Positions 22,060 through 34,369 of a stretch of DNA of 64,000 nucleotides are shown here, piece by piece. A program made the translations under genes and the position numbers. The notes below the pieces were generated by a model. That model saw nothing but the letters and a program-made list of their open reading frames with translations. It did not search any database and was not told the DNA's origin. The stretch is taken from assembly GCA_030248225.1 (NCBI GenBank), contig JASANE010017703.1, forward strand, positions 1 to 64,000, read 5' to 3'. Position 1 is the first letter of the stretch, and every line of letters begins with the position of its first letter. The DNA comes from Trileptium ribeirensis. Taxonomy: Eukaryota; Nematoda; Enoplea; Enoplida; Thoracostomopsidae.

Positions 22060-23170
22060 ACTGCCCGCCTCCAGAAACTTTTCGCAAAAATTTGGGGAAA
22101 TTTGATCATAAATAAAGAAAATTTAGCATAATTGGAGGAATTATTTGCCAAAATTTCAAAGCGTTGCAATCTGAGGTATTCAGGACCGGCATTAGCGCTG
22201 CCATACCTCCAATATCATGGCCTTCACACCGAGGGCCTCTTAGATTTTCTAAAATTTTTGGTCATTTCGAGCAAATGAGTGTTTAAATATGTCTCCAGAA
22301 AAGATGCAGTGAAAGTTAATGAATTTTTGCTAACTTTCCCCATTTTGCTAAAATTTTCTTTTAAACTTGGAGTATTTGTGCCCATTTTTTATTAGATTTT
22401 CCCCAATCTTTAGCGAAATGTCCAAAATATGTCTCCAGAAAAGATGCACTGAAAGTTATTGAATTTTTGCTAAATTCCCCCCATTTTCTAAAATTTTCTT
22501 TTAAACTTGGACTATTTGTGGCCATTTTTATTTGATTTTCCCCAATCTTTAGCGAAATGTCCAAAATATGTCTCCAGAAAAGATGCACTGAAAGTTATTG
22601 AATTTTTGCTAAATTTCCCCCATTTTTCTAAAATTTTCTTTTAAACTTGGACTATTTGTGCCCATTTTTTATTTGATTTTCCCCAATCTTTAGCGAAATG
22701 TCCAAAATATGTCTCCAGAAAAGTTGCACTGAAAGTTATTGAATTTTTGCTAACTTTCCCCCATTTTGCTAAAATTTTCTTTTAAACTTGGACTATTTGT
22801 GCCCATTTTTTATTTGATTTTCCCCAATCTTTAGCGAAATGTCCAAAATATGTCTCCAGAAAAGATGCACTGAAAGTTATTGAATTTTTGCTAAATTTTC
22901 CCCATTTTGCTAAAATTTTCTTTTAAACTTGGACTATTTGTGCCCATTTTTTACTGGATTTTCCCCAATCTGTAGAGCGAATTGTCCAAAATTTACGACG
23001 GGTGTTCGGCGCTTGGGGGGGGGAGGGGGCAGAGTCTTAGGGGAACCCCTCACATTATTGGTCAGGGGCCGTCGCAGCATTTTCTATAGACTCACATCCT
23101 GGCGCCGGCTGTCGCAGTACTACCCAACCCGTTCCCTCCAATCCTTCGTATACCTCCTGAGCCGACAGAC
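22060..23170 (+). repeat. T-rich/GC-rich dispersed repeat with an internal 140-bp array
   Basis: The T-rich half of the family has expanded in place. AATATGTCTCCAGAAAAG starts five units at 22287, 22426, 22565, 22706 and 22847 (spacing 139-141 bp). The GC-rich end (CTTGGGGGGGGGAGGGGGCA at about 23010) follows. This ties the array to the dispersed family. Confidence 0.85.
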
Positions 23171-23179
23171 ATGGATACC

Positions 23180-24050
23180 TATGATATATATTTAAACATA
23201 TAAAAAAATGTCGAGTTTCTTGTACAAAGGTTAAAAATCATCAAACACTTGCAAACACACGGTAATTGTTTAGCCAAAAAAGTGAAGGTAAATTCATGAA
23301 TAAATAGATGATTATAATAATGTATTAAATATTGTAAATTAATTATTTGAAAATAAAAAAACTAGTAAAACGTACATTTTCATATTATATGCAGTGTAAC
23401 TCCAGTGTATATAATTTATTATTTAGTCCGTATTAAAACTTTAATAATAGTAAATAATGTATTTTTGAATTTGGATGGGTTTAATCCAGTCGCCACATGC
23501 GTGGGTTGCCGTTCAATGAGCGGTGATTGGAACCCAGTGATCATCAAATATTTTTTGCAGTTGAGGTTGTATTTATTTACTGTACAGTATGGTTTTATGT
23601 CATAAAACTTTATGTATATACTGTATAGTGTGTGAATGAGTAAATTTTATTAAATTTATTAAAATCTATACAATGTTGAAGCTTTTGATTACATCAGCGA
23701 AGTGTTTATGATATGATGCGGATTCCAGATTTGATTAGTAAAATTATTTCAGAATTTGAAAAATTTTAAAAATATAGAAAAAGTAGTGCGAGTACTTCAC
23801 TTTAGTAGATTTAAATTTTAGACGATAAAATTATGACTTAATTACTAGTTGCTACAGGAAAACCTATGTTTACACGAGTAATATCAAGTGGTAAGAATAC
23901 ATGAAGTGGTGATGCTGTTTCATGACACTGGCACTTAATCTTGAATTACATACCGAATTTCGTATTTTACCCAGGTTTTATATATGTCATGAAGTTTTAA
24001 CAAAAATAAATGGTTAGATGTACACATTCAGTGTCAAAGATACGTCGGTT
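23180..24050. other. No gene seen
   Basis: Very AT-rich sequence without TIRs or arrays that I can support. Confidence 0.5.
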
Positions 24051-24054
24051 TAAT

Positions 24055-24290
24055 TATGTTCTGCTAAACTTTTGCCCAATTTCTGCCAATTTTTTGCTTA
24101 AAGCTTCATCAATTTTTGCAAATTTGTAACATTTTTGCTATATTTCCCCCAATTTTTGTCAATTTTTTGTCTAAATTTTACGCGCACCTTGGGCTTGGGG
24201 GTGTGGAGCCTTCAGCGGATATGGCTTGAGACGAGCCCGATCCTTATGGTGGGTAACCACAACCCCAATTCGACACCCATAATGTACAAC
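24055..24290 (+). repeat. T-rich/GC-rich dispersed repeat, copy
   Basis: CCCAATTTCTGCCAATTTTT at 24073 and CCCCCAATTTTTGTCAAT at 24146 are followed by CGCACCTTGGGCTTGGGGGT and a GC-rich end, the same order as in the copy at 17480. Confidence 0.65.
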
Positions 24291-24734
24291 GACTTAATTT
24301 TGAGTTAAATGGTTAAAAATATATTTGTTTGTCGTCTGAGAAAATTATTGTTGGCACTAATATTGGCTATATGGAAACTCATTCAGTAAGCAGAACACCG
24401 TTGGATTGAGTACACTTTTTTATATGTCAGTAAATGTGTAATATGTTACAGTGTGACTAATGCATGGAAGCATGTAATCACTGAGTGACTAGGGTGTTGG
24501 TAGTTTGAAAACTCCGAGTTACCACGAAATCTTGTGGCATGAATAACAAAAGTCTAGGCCAAGCATATAGTTTGTCGCTTTATATCATTTAGAACTGTTT
24601 TTAGTACAATGTCTCACTCCATTTGGGAGCATGCCCACTGAAATACCATTTAGAATGATAATACAAGCAAAGAAGAAACCTTAAGTATATTTGAAAATCC
24701 AGGCATATGTCAACACGTTCACAATCGATATCGT

Positions 24735-25020
24735 TCAATTAAGTTCTAACATACCTACAACGACGTTTACTACCACTTCTTGTGGTAAAGTATCTAGACC
24801 TTCGCCCAATGAATCAAGCACGTGTAGCAGCCACGCTGTTCCCAGTGTCACTCCAGCCCAATAATTTACAACTTCTAATGGTGCCCGCGGACTTGAGACG
24901 CTTCTTCCCATTCTACCACCAACTACTACTCGACCTGGCATTGATGAATCGGATAAAGAGAGCACAACCGAATCAGGTACTGACGTAGAGGTTGAGAAAT
25001 AACTGATCCCTTGTAAAATA
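24735..25020 (+). pseudogene. Thr/Ser/Pro-rich frame with one stop
   Basis: In one plus frame the sequence reads NIPTTTFTTTSCGKVSRPS and, after an in-frame TAA near 24859, LPPTTTRPGIDESDKESTTE. This is mucin-like linker composition. The minus-strand 76-codon frame here is its shadow. It may be an exon of a secreted or retroelement-borne protein that has picked up a stop; no neighbour proves it. Confidence 0.2.
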
Positions 25021-25129
25021 ATCTATTTTTTATTTTTTCTGGCCCCATATAATCATTCTTCGACAGTTTAGTTATAAGAGATTCATTGTGCCATATTTTT
25101 ATGTCCATTGTTTTTAAATTGACTGTTAT

Positions 25130-25573
25130 ATGTCGCAAAATGTACTGTCTTTACACCCAAAGTACGTCGTCCAGACGAAGAACCCTCCACAGCCACCATT
25201 GCCAGAGGCAGTTGATTTCGGGCTGCCGACAGTGCCGCTATATCCATTTACCGAGGGTGCCTTTTCGAAATGTTTTTGTCACACGGAGCCCCATGCCCAG
25301 AATCCCAATTATGGCGCATTATTGTGACCAATTTTTCATAACAGTATCGAGTTTAAATCAGCCGAAGAGGCTTATAAAATAACTATCTTACGACTATTTG
25401 GACATTCGGCAGCCTGTAGAAAATTGGCAACACTATCAGAAAATCCCCTGGTTTTAAAATTTAAAGCTATAGAAAGAACGGCCAACGTGTTAGACACTAA
25501 AACCAGAACTCGCCTATCTACAATGGTGTCAGACCTCATGCGTCAGATAGCATTAGCAAATGTACAAGCTTAG
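25130..25573 (+). pseudogene. NADAR (YbiA-like) domain fragment, frameshifted
   Basis: From about 25344 the frame reads IEFKSAEEAYKITILRLFG, then HSAACRKLATLSENPLVLKF, and ends in LMRQIALANVQA with a stop at 25573. The start F-x-SAEEAY, the following FG, and the A-x-x-K-x-A spacing match the NADAR domain, an N-glycosidase-type fold that is found both in cellular enzymes and as cargo of animal retroelements. The preceding frame (25130-25327, from SQNVLSLHPKY) ends at a stop just before it and may be the frameshifted N-terminal part. I infer a mobile-element origin from the surroundings. Confidence 0.4.
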
Positions 25574-25830
25574 ACCTACGCCGTAGCGTAGTGCCAGCCG
25601 GTAATGCACAGAATATATGAAGCCGAAATCACGGATACTATTCTGAATGTATGCAGAAGCTAGAATGAAGAAAATGACCTCAGCGGTATAATAACGTGGT
25701 TGGTCGACTACTTGTAGAAATTCGTGATTATTACTGAATTGGCTACGTCGTCTGTCACGGACAATCATCGAACGGATGCGTTACCCTTATCTATACTCGT
25801 GGAAGGTAAAGTATCGGAACTGCAGCATTC

Positions 25831-26040
25831 ATGCAATCTCCCGGAACCGGTTTCAGCCTATTAGTGCAAATAGCCAATATCATGATCACGCCACAAACTA
25901 AGTGCAAAGCAATAATTGGAGGAATTAATCAGTTTCAGTGGAAAAATAGACAAAATGACATAAATGCGACTGTACCTAACGTGTGGAGAAGTGATGTCGT
26001 AGAATCTGGGCAGTACCAATGCGTTTGCCCGAGCGAGTAA
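25831..26040 (+). pseudogene. Immunoglobulin-like domain fragment
   Basis: The frame contains the Ig landmarks in order: a cysteine (TKCKAIIGG), a tryptophan 11 residues later (FQWKNRQ), then SDVVESGQYQCVC, the D-x-x-x-SG-x-Y-x-C motif of strand F. The distance between the two cysteines is 38 residues, shorter than usual for Ig domains, so the C' to D strands are reduced. A stop follows immediately after. No signal peptide, membrane segment or flanking domain is visible; it may be an orphan exon or a decayed copy. Confidence 0.4.
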
Positions 26041-26049
26041 CATTGTTTT

Positions 26050-27285
26050 GCCACCATATCTGTATTGGAACATCTTAGTTAAAGTTGGCAAAGCATGGGC
26101 CAATAAATTGTTAAAATTTTATGCTTAAACATAAGAGGGAATGGGGGTGCTTACGTAAATATAGAATGCCAGAATGGCCGACAGAACTATACCATTGTGA
26201 TGCACGATAGCAGAATTTACAATGGCAATAGATAGACCAACCACATTAATGAACCAAAAATATAGCTACATAGTCAATATTTCACCGCTGGATTTCGATC
26301 TTGGTCCGAGGAAAAATTAAATCACTCGAGGAGTAAAACAAATCAAAAGTACAAATCACCCTAAAATGATAAAGATTGTCGTGGCTAAAATATAAGTCAA
26401 GCATTCAGAAAAAGGGCCAAATTTTCTGAAAATGGACCTAACCCAAATGAGCTTGAAGACTACAGGAACATGCCTATTTGATTATAATTAGTCCGGTATT
26501 ATATTGAGTGACACTATATCTTTTTATCAAATCATAAATAGTTAATAACTGCTGATTATAATATTCGATATATGACTGATTTTTCATGAACACATTGGTA
26601 AAGTGGGAGTGAAGTAGCAGTTCGTATAGAGAATTTTGCAACCCGAGGGTGAACTTCCCCAAATCCAATAAAAATTAGAAAGAAAGTTAAATTTAAGAAG
26701 GTTAAAAATTAGCTTACCAGAATATTATCACTACAGAAATTGTTAAATATTGTGGAAATTTTTTAGAGATTACTAGATTTTTTGTTCATTTTGGAATCAT
26801 TTAAAAGTTTTTTCTTCGCTTAATCATTATCAGTATTGCATGAGTAAACTTACAAGCGCCGCTTACTATCGTCGTTTGTCAAAAGCAAATGAAATACCGT
26901 TGTTCACTGATCACAAATTTCATTTTTGTATAGAAGAACAGAATATTGTCGGTTTTATATTTCATACATTATAATTTTAAAATGCTCGCGAACACATTGG
27001 TGTTAAAATACAGGGACCTGAATTGCATTTGCTAATGGCGTTATGGAACTGAAAAATGTCGAAATTGGATATGGTTATTGAAGTCCGAGTTTTGTTCTCT
27101 AACAACGTTTTGTACATAGTATCAAAAGAGGATGGTTGGCTGCGCAATGGTGTGCAGATTTTTGAATTGTCATACAGGCAGTCAACGGAAACAGTTTCAA
27201 GGGTCAAAAATCTAGGCTACGAAATCAGTCGGGTTGTGCAACCTTCTTCGCTAGCTTTATAAATAGCGTTTATTCTGTGTTTCAG
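26050..27285. other. No gene seen
   Basis: AT-rich. At about 26981 ATGCTCGCGAACACATTGGT resembles the TIR of the small MITE at 39926. Opposed 68- and 76-codon frames at 26977-27262 have no recognisable family. Confidence 0.4.
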
Positions 27286-27289
27286 TTTT

Positions 27290-27612
27290 TTGGCCGGGAA
27301 CAACTTTGACTGTGTTCCAGCGAGCTTCGCTGGAGTGTTTTGGACCATGAGGACTCACAGTGGGCCGGCCCATGCTGGACGAATCCGTATCCTCTGTGGT
27401 AACATTTTTTGGTAATCCTATATCCTGTGTAGTCTTTCGTCTTTCTTGGCGGAGGCTTTGTACGGTTTTACCATTGACATCCTAATATGTTTAGAATAGG
27501 TGTAAGCGGTTATACATATTGTGCTTGGCGCCCTCCACCGAAATAGTTCAGTTTGATAACCTTTATTTGGCCATGTTCAGGAGGGGCCGTGACATCTGGC
27601 GCCCACTGCGAC
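27290..27612 (+). mobile_element. Possible LTR end with primer binding site
   Basis: A region of higher GC ends at GGGGCCGTGACA (27583-27594) followed after two bases by TGGCGCCCACTGCGAC (27597-27612). A terminal CA followed by TGGCGCCCA is the usual arrangement of an LTR 3' end and a primer binding site in Ty3/gypsy and related elements. The upstream segment also has a hairpin, CCAGCGAGCTTCGCTGG (about 27316). No gag or pol follows, so this is a truncated or solo copy. Confidence 0.45.
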
Positions 27613-27614
27613 AG

Positions 27615-29560
27615 TCTTGCTCGGTATAACCGAGTTCTTGGACATGGTAGTTGATACGGTCCAGAGGATGTCTATGAAGATTACCTGGTCAGCCTTGGAA
27701 AAGATAAGCCAAAATTTTTTGCGCGCTTGAGAAATAGAGATTTAATACCGACTGACTGACTCCCCTAGGTGAGGTAGAGTCACCTGATCAGGTAGCAGGT
27801 GCTTTGTCTCACCTAGCTATTTAAATTAATATTATAATATGCCTGAAATCAATTGTTTTTAGCATTGTCAAAAAGTGTTATAATTTGCTTCATGACTATG
27901 CGGTGACGTTCGAAAGACCATGCTGGTGATTACATCACGGATCCATGTATATACATGAATGAACAATATCGTAATACAATTTGGCCAAGTAAGACACGTT
28001 AGATTACATGACAAGATTCGGAAATAAAAACAATTATACGTACATGTGAGTTCTGGTACCTTCGCTAATATGTCATTCCGGAGCTATAGAATCACACCAA
28101 GTATGTGTATCGTTTTTATAGCTCATGCAGAATTGGAAAATATTCATAAAGGCAATTGGTAAATGTCCTTTATTAGATGCCCAAATTTGATCTTTAAACT
28201 TTGATGAGAATTCTAAGTCAAAATTTTAACAAAAGCCTATAAAATTCATTAACATGAATTAACTCGGAATATTGTGTACGAACTTTACCATTTATGTTAG
28301 AGTTCATCTGACTCGCGCACCGTCCATGAACTGGTTTGACCATCATTTTTAAATTGCAATATTTCGAAACCAAAGAAAAGTTGGCAAATGTAAAATTTTT
28401 TGATTTCGCATTGGACTATGAACTGCTCGTTCCTACACTTAAAACTACCTCAGTCATTAGATTAAGAGTTGTTAGATCAATTTCATTAGTTTAAACTCCC
28501 AACCATTTAGCCGTACATACAAAAGTATGAATTTGGGCGGAGCTAGATTTAAGATTTACGTTCGTCAAACCACCAGATTTGGTAATAGTCCGAGCAGAAT
28601 TCACCTTTGACTAGTGCCAGATGGTCCCTGATGAGTCGGTGCGCTTAACCCAATAGCTATTAAATTCACACCTTGATCAGTTAGGTTAGATTAGCATAGT
28701 TCATTTCTAGTAATCAGCACATTAACCATTGGCGATTGTCTCCTGCGAAATTATAAAACTCATAGGGTTATGCTCAAAGTTCATAACAGCAAATAGTTAT
28801 CAAATATGGATTTGCAATAAGCCCTAAGTAGACCGTGTGTTCCTTGGCAAGAAACAAAATAAACCTGCTTGAGCTGAATAGAACGGTGATTCGTAAATTG
28901 ATCCAAATCCATGCCTAGCAGACAATGATACATCTTCCACCTGAAGGAAGGCAGCTCGTGTTACGATCGATCCTAGCCAAGAAGGGTTGCGTTAACTCTG
29001 CACCAATTCTGTAGTCGCAAATAGTTTTTAATCATTCAGCTTGCACCATTCCCTTTCTTCAGTCGACTTAAAACTTGATATGGTACAAATATGATGCAGA
29101 TTCCTCAATGAAAATCATCATATAGTGACTAGGGCCTGATTGATGAGGAAACCCAATGCTCCAATAACGAATGGCAAACTTTCTAGTAAGCAAACACATT
29201 CAGTAGCCCTAAAAATTATTACTCTCCCAGTCGAAAACTCTCTGCCAAAAATATACGCGTAGCCATTGCCAAACCACGCGGGAAGCACAACAGCTGTCGA
29301 GTTAAATAGGCGTCGCTCTCCCGGGTTGCCGCGCATGCGTGAGCACAAAATAGCCACTGTGTACGTGCATTATCGTTAACACCGAGATCGGTCATGTTGA
29401 AAATGTGCCGATTAGCCAAAGTAGATTTCTAATATCCAACAGACTTAATATAAAATTTACCAGCGTTGATAAGCCAGCCAAACCCTTAGTTACGCTTATC
29501 GTCAAAGGTTGTGCTATGAGACTAATGCACACAAAACATTAGTCCTTTCATGGCCACTAA
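27615..29560. other. No gene seen
   Basis: About 1.9 kb of AT-rich sequence without a supported ORF, array or TIR pair. Confidence 0.5.
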
Positions 29561-29569
29561 GTCCAAATG

Positions 29570-29800
29570 GACTCAACGCACATTGCAAGTCGTGTTTACT
29601 GAATTTGTCGTATGTCGTACGTTTGAACGCACGTTGTTATTCGCTGACTTGTCGAGGTTCCTTAAGCAACCGAGCAACAGCTCTCAGATAGCTCAGTGGT
29701 TTGCGTACACACTTTTCACGTGTACGCTTCGGGTTCTATGCCTGGTGCAGGCTTGAGTTTGTCAAACACTGTACGATACACAAATTAATTCGGGCATGAC
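29570..29800 (+). mobile_element. tRNA-derived SINE, family 1, near full length
   Basis: Head ACGCACATTGCAAGTCGTGT and TTGTCGTATGTCGTACGTTT, then a tRNA-like body with A box TAGCTCAGTGGTTTGCG (about 29688) and B box GGGTTCTATGCC (about 29730), then tail TTGTCAAACACTGTACGATA and CACAAATTAATT. The same order is found at 41064-41291 and, on the minus strand, at about 54636-54840. Confidence 0.78.
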
Positions 29801-29809
29801 ATGGTTGAT

Positions 29810-31240
29810 GTTGCAACTGACGCAACCAAATTGAGATTAATATCCAACGACGAGAACACCACAAAGAACTTAAGCGAAACGATGATTAACCCGATTATCG
29901 TTCAAAATTCCCCGCTTTTCCGTAATCTTGCGAAGACAACCCCAGTCCATTCGCTAAGCAAGAATTGGATACTCGCAGGATCGGACGAGCGAAGGTGCGA
30001 TACAAAAATTGCATAGAGCAGTAAAGCTTTAACATTCAGCGTATGGGCACTATTCAGTAGGAAGCCAACGGTGTAGCTGGATAACCTGGCTTGGCTAGTA
30101 GGAAGGTTTTGTTTTGCACCCTTGCAATTCAAAACTTTCGACCCCTAGTACATAAAATATCAACAGCAACAACAACATAATTCACTTTATATAAAATACA
30201 ATGTTAAGTAATTCATGTACAAGAGTGATTTTAGTAATCAGTTTTAATAAAACAATAAAACCCTATATATGCTATTTTGGATATAAAATCTATTAAAATT
30301 CAAACATTCAAATTAAAACGATCAAAACATAACATTCCAACTAACCGACTAATAAACAGTGCTATTTGATTTATATTTTGCTATTTCTCCAAGCCTGTTA
30401 CTTGTTGACACTCGCTTTAAAGTTGAATTAGCATCGGATCTGAGGACGATGTTTAACAAAATCCAACTTGTCATCATATTAATGTGGATTTTAAATTGTC
30501 GATAATATAATATTTGAAGCCATAAAGCTTTAAATATCGTTATTAGTCAACTTGTTCCAGCAAACATTTTATATGACATTCAATGATGATAATGCTTAAA
30601 CGTCTGATACCTAGATATGCATGTGCCATATAGATATTTGTGTTTACAGCTAATGTATACATATATTTAGATGTCCGAGATGCATCAAAATATGTAAATA
30701 AATACATCTAAATAAATAAATAACTGCATAGTAAAAATTTGTGGAGTTCCAAATATCAGGAACATACAAAATAAATATTATATATAATTATTTATCATAT
30801 ATATAAATATAATATACATGTATGTATATTTATTTATCTATAAAGTTTAAACTTGTTTAGAAATATTGAAAATCGAAAATATATAGTTAGTTCAAAATGA
30901 CGATGACCTTAAGCGGCGTTCTAGGCGGCAGTTTATTGTCGTATTCGCAATAGCCTATCTAATATGCTTAGATTTTAATAACTTGTGTACGCTTTTCGCG
31001 TTGGCTGTTTGTTAAAACTATTAGTAACGCAGGATTTTCGTCGGTGCATCGCGACCTGGTCCAACCTACCACCCCAGCCACAAAATTAGGGGATCAGAGC
31101 TTCCCCCCAAAAACGTGAGGGTCTGTGCATGACGACATACCCCAGAAATGAGGTGGGTCTGGCCGAAAACGCCTGTGTCATGGGCTAACATTAAAGTCCA
31201 GGAAAATGTCATTTTTAAACTTTCACTACCTGAATTAATT
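29810..31240. other. No gene seen
   Basis: Mostly very AT-rich sequence. The 71-codon frame at 29801-30016 has no recognisable domain. Confidence 0.45.
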
Positions 31241-31249
31241 TGCGTTTCG

Positions 31250-31420
31250 AGCAGCGATTATAAATAAGGGGTCGCCGCGAGGTATCGAACTCAGAACGTT
31301 GTGGTGGAAGTCAGATTAACTTCTTATTTAGCTGATTGGGATTACTGCTATGATCCTTAAGGCTCATCGCAGAACGGGCGAACAACAACACGCCTACTAT
31401 GTAGTACAACGTTTTCTAAC
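31250..31420 (-). mobile_element. tRNA-derived SINE, family 2
   Basis: Read on the minus strand this has the CGTGTTGTTGTTCGCCCG head and the GAGTTCGATACCTCGCGGCG B-box region seen at 8175-8330. It abuts a tandem duplication on its right. Confidence 0.55.
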
Positions 31421-31892
31421 TTAATTGGTTGTTGTCGAACAAGTGCGGCCGTTACTGGGTTATGGGATAGATTCGTTTATAATTGTAAACATTCAGGGTA
31501 CAAATTGATGATAAAACAAAAACTAAAATGACTAACAGCCATAGGAAGTGTTCAATCCATGTCGACGTTCATTTACTGACTAAAGCTCATGAATTGAGAA
31601 ATAATAAGTACAGTGCTCATCACGCCATGAATCAGACCGAGCAGAAGTGATCCGATTGTAACTTAATTGGTTGTTGTCGAACAAGTGCAGCTGTTACTGG
31701 GTTATGGGATAGATTCGTTTATAATTGTAAACATTCAGGTACAAATTTATGATAAAACAAAAACTAAAATGTCTAACATCCATAGGAAGCGTTCAATCTA
31801 TGTCGATGTTCATTTACTGACTAAAGCTCATGAAATGAGAAAGAACAAATACAGTGCTCACCAAGCCATGAATCAGACCGAGCGGAAGTGAT
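31419..31892 (+). repeat. Tandem duplication, two units of about 242 bp, with a conserved frame
   Basis: TAACTTAATTGGTTGTTGTC starts units near 31418 and 31660. Each encodes a similar stretch, MSNIHRKRSIYVDVHLLTK in the second and MTNSHRKCSIHVDVHLLTK in the first, ending MNQTE and Arg/Gln-Lys then a TGA. The frame is conserved between units, but I do not recognise the peptide and the first unit has an interrupted N-terminal side. Confidence 0.7.
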
Positions 31893-31909
31893 GCGAAAAA
31901 TAATCGCAC

Positions 31910-32425
31910 GGCGTTTAGTGACCAACAAACAATGACGTTTATGGCAATTAAATTTATACAGATTCGGCTAGAATATTCTTGACTTTATTTTGACATAACA
32001 CAATCCCTAAATTCTCTGATAAGATATAGATTGTCATACTTGTGATCCTGGCTCTGGGTCTCAATCTGTATGATAAATTATGACATATTTGTTAGCTAAC
32101 AATTACAAATTTCACCGAAAATCATATGCTTGCTTACATGAACATAAAACTAAAAACACTAACAATAATTTGTGTCAGAAATGATTTCTCAACTCATACG
32201 AGTACAGTCAAGTACCCGAACGATAGAGCTAATCCAACATTTAAAATACCTTTTTTCTTCTGTTATGGGCACGGAAATCTTAAATATTATACAAAATAAA
32301 TAAATCAAAGATTGTAACTGCTACAAACATCCTTACAATATTGCTATTGTCACAGCGGAACGATCTACAAAAGCGTTCAGACGTTACATCATGTTTTCAA
32401 GCAAAATAATTCCGTAATACACTTA
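31910..32425. other. No gene seen
   Basis: AT-rich sequence between two local duplications. Confidence 0.5.
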
Positions 32426-32426
32426 T

Positions 32427-32840
32427 TATAATATATTAATTACAAATCTTACTCAATTGTACAACTATACCGTTATTGTTACTAAAACCAGACTAAATTT
32501 CATTTAAACATTGCTGAATTTTCACAAACTGTGGTCATAGTCGGAGCAGTTTAAATGCAGGGTGCACTAGGAATCCAACAAAAATTGCCTGTTGTAAAGC
32601 TGTTAGCTCCTGCATACTATCAATAAACGATATATTAATTACAAATCTTACTTAATTGTACAACTATACCGTTATTGTTACTACAACAAGACTAAATTTC
32701 ATTTAAACATTGCTGAATTTTCACAAACTGTGATCATAGTCAGAGCAGTTTAAATCCGACTGCAGGGTGCACTAGGAATCCAACAAAAATTGCCTGTTGT
32801 AAAGCTGTTAGTTCCAGCATCATGTTATCAATAAACGATA
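32427..32840. repeat. Tandem duplication, two units of about 205 bp
   Basis: ATATATTAATTACAAATCTT begins units at about 32432 and 32631. Both run through TTGTACAACTATACCGTTAT and GGGTGCACTAGGAATCCAAC to ATCAATAAACGAT. Confidence 0.9.
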
Positions 32841-33319
32841 TCGTATTTACGATAACTTATTTAGGTATTACTACACAACCACACTAAAAATACTTTGAAT
32901 ACAGCAAAAACTGACAGAGCATTACATAATGATATTTGCAGCGTTTTTTGACTTGACATTGACCTTTAATTATTAGTTTCACAACTGTCGTGGCGGGGTA
33001 GACTGCCACCATCGCGTTACTGACTATAATTACAATATTGTATGAGCGATCTTGTAATAAAACACAGATTACGCACGGCGAGAACAAACGAATACACAGG
33101 AGTTTCGTAATTTTCATAAAATTCCATTTTTTCTCTAAATTGGAAAACTTGTGAAAACGTTTACTTGTACTGAGAGATGGGAAACTGTTGTTCATCGCAA
33201 TATATATTAGTAATAGTACATTGTCAAAAGAACTAAATTGCGATGTGTTTGTGTGAAGGTTAATTATAGTGACTTGTGGAGTAAACAAAGTAGGAAATAT
33301 CGGCAATGAGCAATTGAAA

Positions 33320-33400
33320 AGATCCGCGGGTGATCTTTATGATGGACCAGAGCAGGGATTAGAACCCGGGCGCCCGGCGTACAAAACTAGTTCGTGTTTA
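33320..33400 (-). mobile_element. tRNA-like SINE fragment
   Basis: On the minus strand the sequence has GGGCGCCCGGGTTCTAATCC + CTGC, with a B-box GGTTCTAATCC. It has no matching acceptor stem, so it is not an intact tRNA gene. Confidence 0.4.
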
Positions 33401-33539
33401 TGTATTTATTTACTTTTCTTTGCGTAGTTACAATGCGAACGTATTGTGAGCTATAGCTTTAATAATGCAATCCTATGCTTAGGAATGTTTTTAAATTAAC
33501 CGGATGAAAAGATCGACAAATATCATAACTGACTATACG

Positions 33540-33625
33540 GTGGAGCAATGGGATTCGATTTCGGGCCTCTAATTTGTAGGATCACTGCATCACTAACACT
33601 ACACCACAGGCCTTGATTATCTCCC
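33540..33625 (-). mobile_element. tRNA-derived SINE or tRNA pseudogene
   Basis: Minus strand: GGCCTGTGGTGTAGTGTTAG (A box TGTGGTGTAGTGTTAGTGATG) and, about 30 bases on, GAAATCGAATCCC (B box). The 5' GGCCTGT does not pair with the sequence after the B box, so it is not a functional tRNA. Confidence 0.55.
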
Positions 33626-33873
33626 GTTTTAAATACGCTGTGTGTGCTAGCAGAATGAAGCGCCTAAACCATGGATTCACGTCGGTTGCTAAAAAATGTG
33701 ACATCGATATGATGTAAAAATTAGACAGATGTTAACATAATCAATGCATAAAATACAAACTATGACATAGGAGGTAAAAATTAAAAATATAACAAATTGG
33801 TAAGTTTTTCCTGTGACATCGAAGCGGTTCAAAATATGGGAACACAATCCCAAAATTATTTCTAAAGGATTTA

Positions 33874-34360
33874 TGCGGCGTTCACGTTATGTCCCCAACG
33901 TTTGGAACCTATGTACACCACACAGTGTCAGACACACTGTTTACAACAGGGTGTCTTAGACACCCCATGTCTTTAATAAGTTTTTCAAAGGTAGCTAGTT
34001 ACGCGGATTACCACTTCTCGACAGTGTCATGCACATCGTGTCTTCTGGCAGTTTTATTGACAGTGTTCGGTATTATTTGAGCAATGTTACATATAAATAT
34101 TGTGAAAAACTACACAGGACAGTTGACTAATAAACAGCATTGGCTACAGACGGTGTTCGTTATAGTTAATTCGCGCCAAATTAGTAGCTAAGGGTGTGTA
34201 CGACAATGTCAAGAAAAAATGTAGTAGCTAGGGGTGTGTGGTACACCCTCGGCAATTGATTTACTGTATTGGTGTCACCCAGACTGTCTACACGGTAGGG
34301 TCGCGACTACATGGAGACAAAAGTTCTAAACGGCGGAGGCATTACAACGTGAACGCAGCA
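33874..34360 (+). mobile_element. PIF/Harbinger-like MITE, copy
   Basis: Begins TGCGGCGTTCACGTTATGTC and ends ATTACAACGTGAACGCAGCA, with TTA on both sides (33871-33873 and 34361-34363). It carries the 63-codon plus frame (33889-34080) ending SCLLAVLLTVFGII, which matches the frame found in the copies at 3754-4256 and 48798-49306. Confidence 0.88.
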
Positions 34361-34369
34361 TTAAGCAAA

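Noticed and set aside
32884..33306. 140-codon minus-strand frame
   Set aside because: The longest anonymous frame in its area, but it has low-complexity, hydrophobic AT-driven composition, no domain, no splice or promoter support, and repeats on both sides.
33540..33625. Functional tRNA gene on the minus strand
   Set aside because: A and B boxes are present, but the acceptor stem does not pair; it is a SINE or pseudogene.
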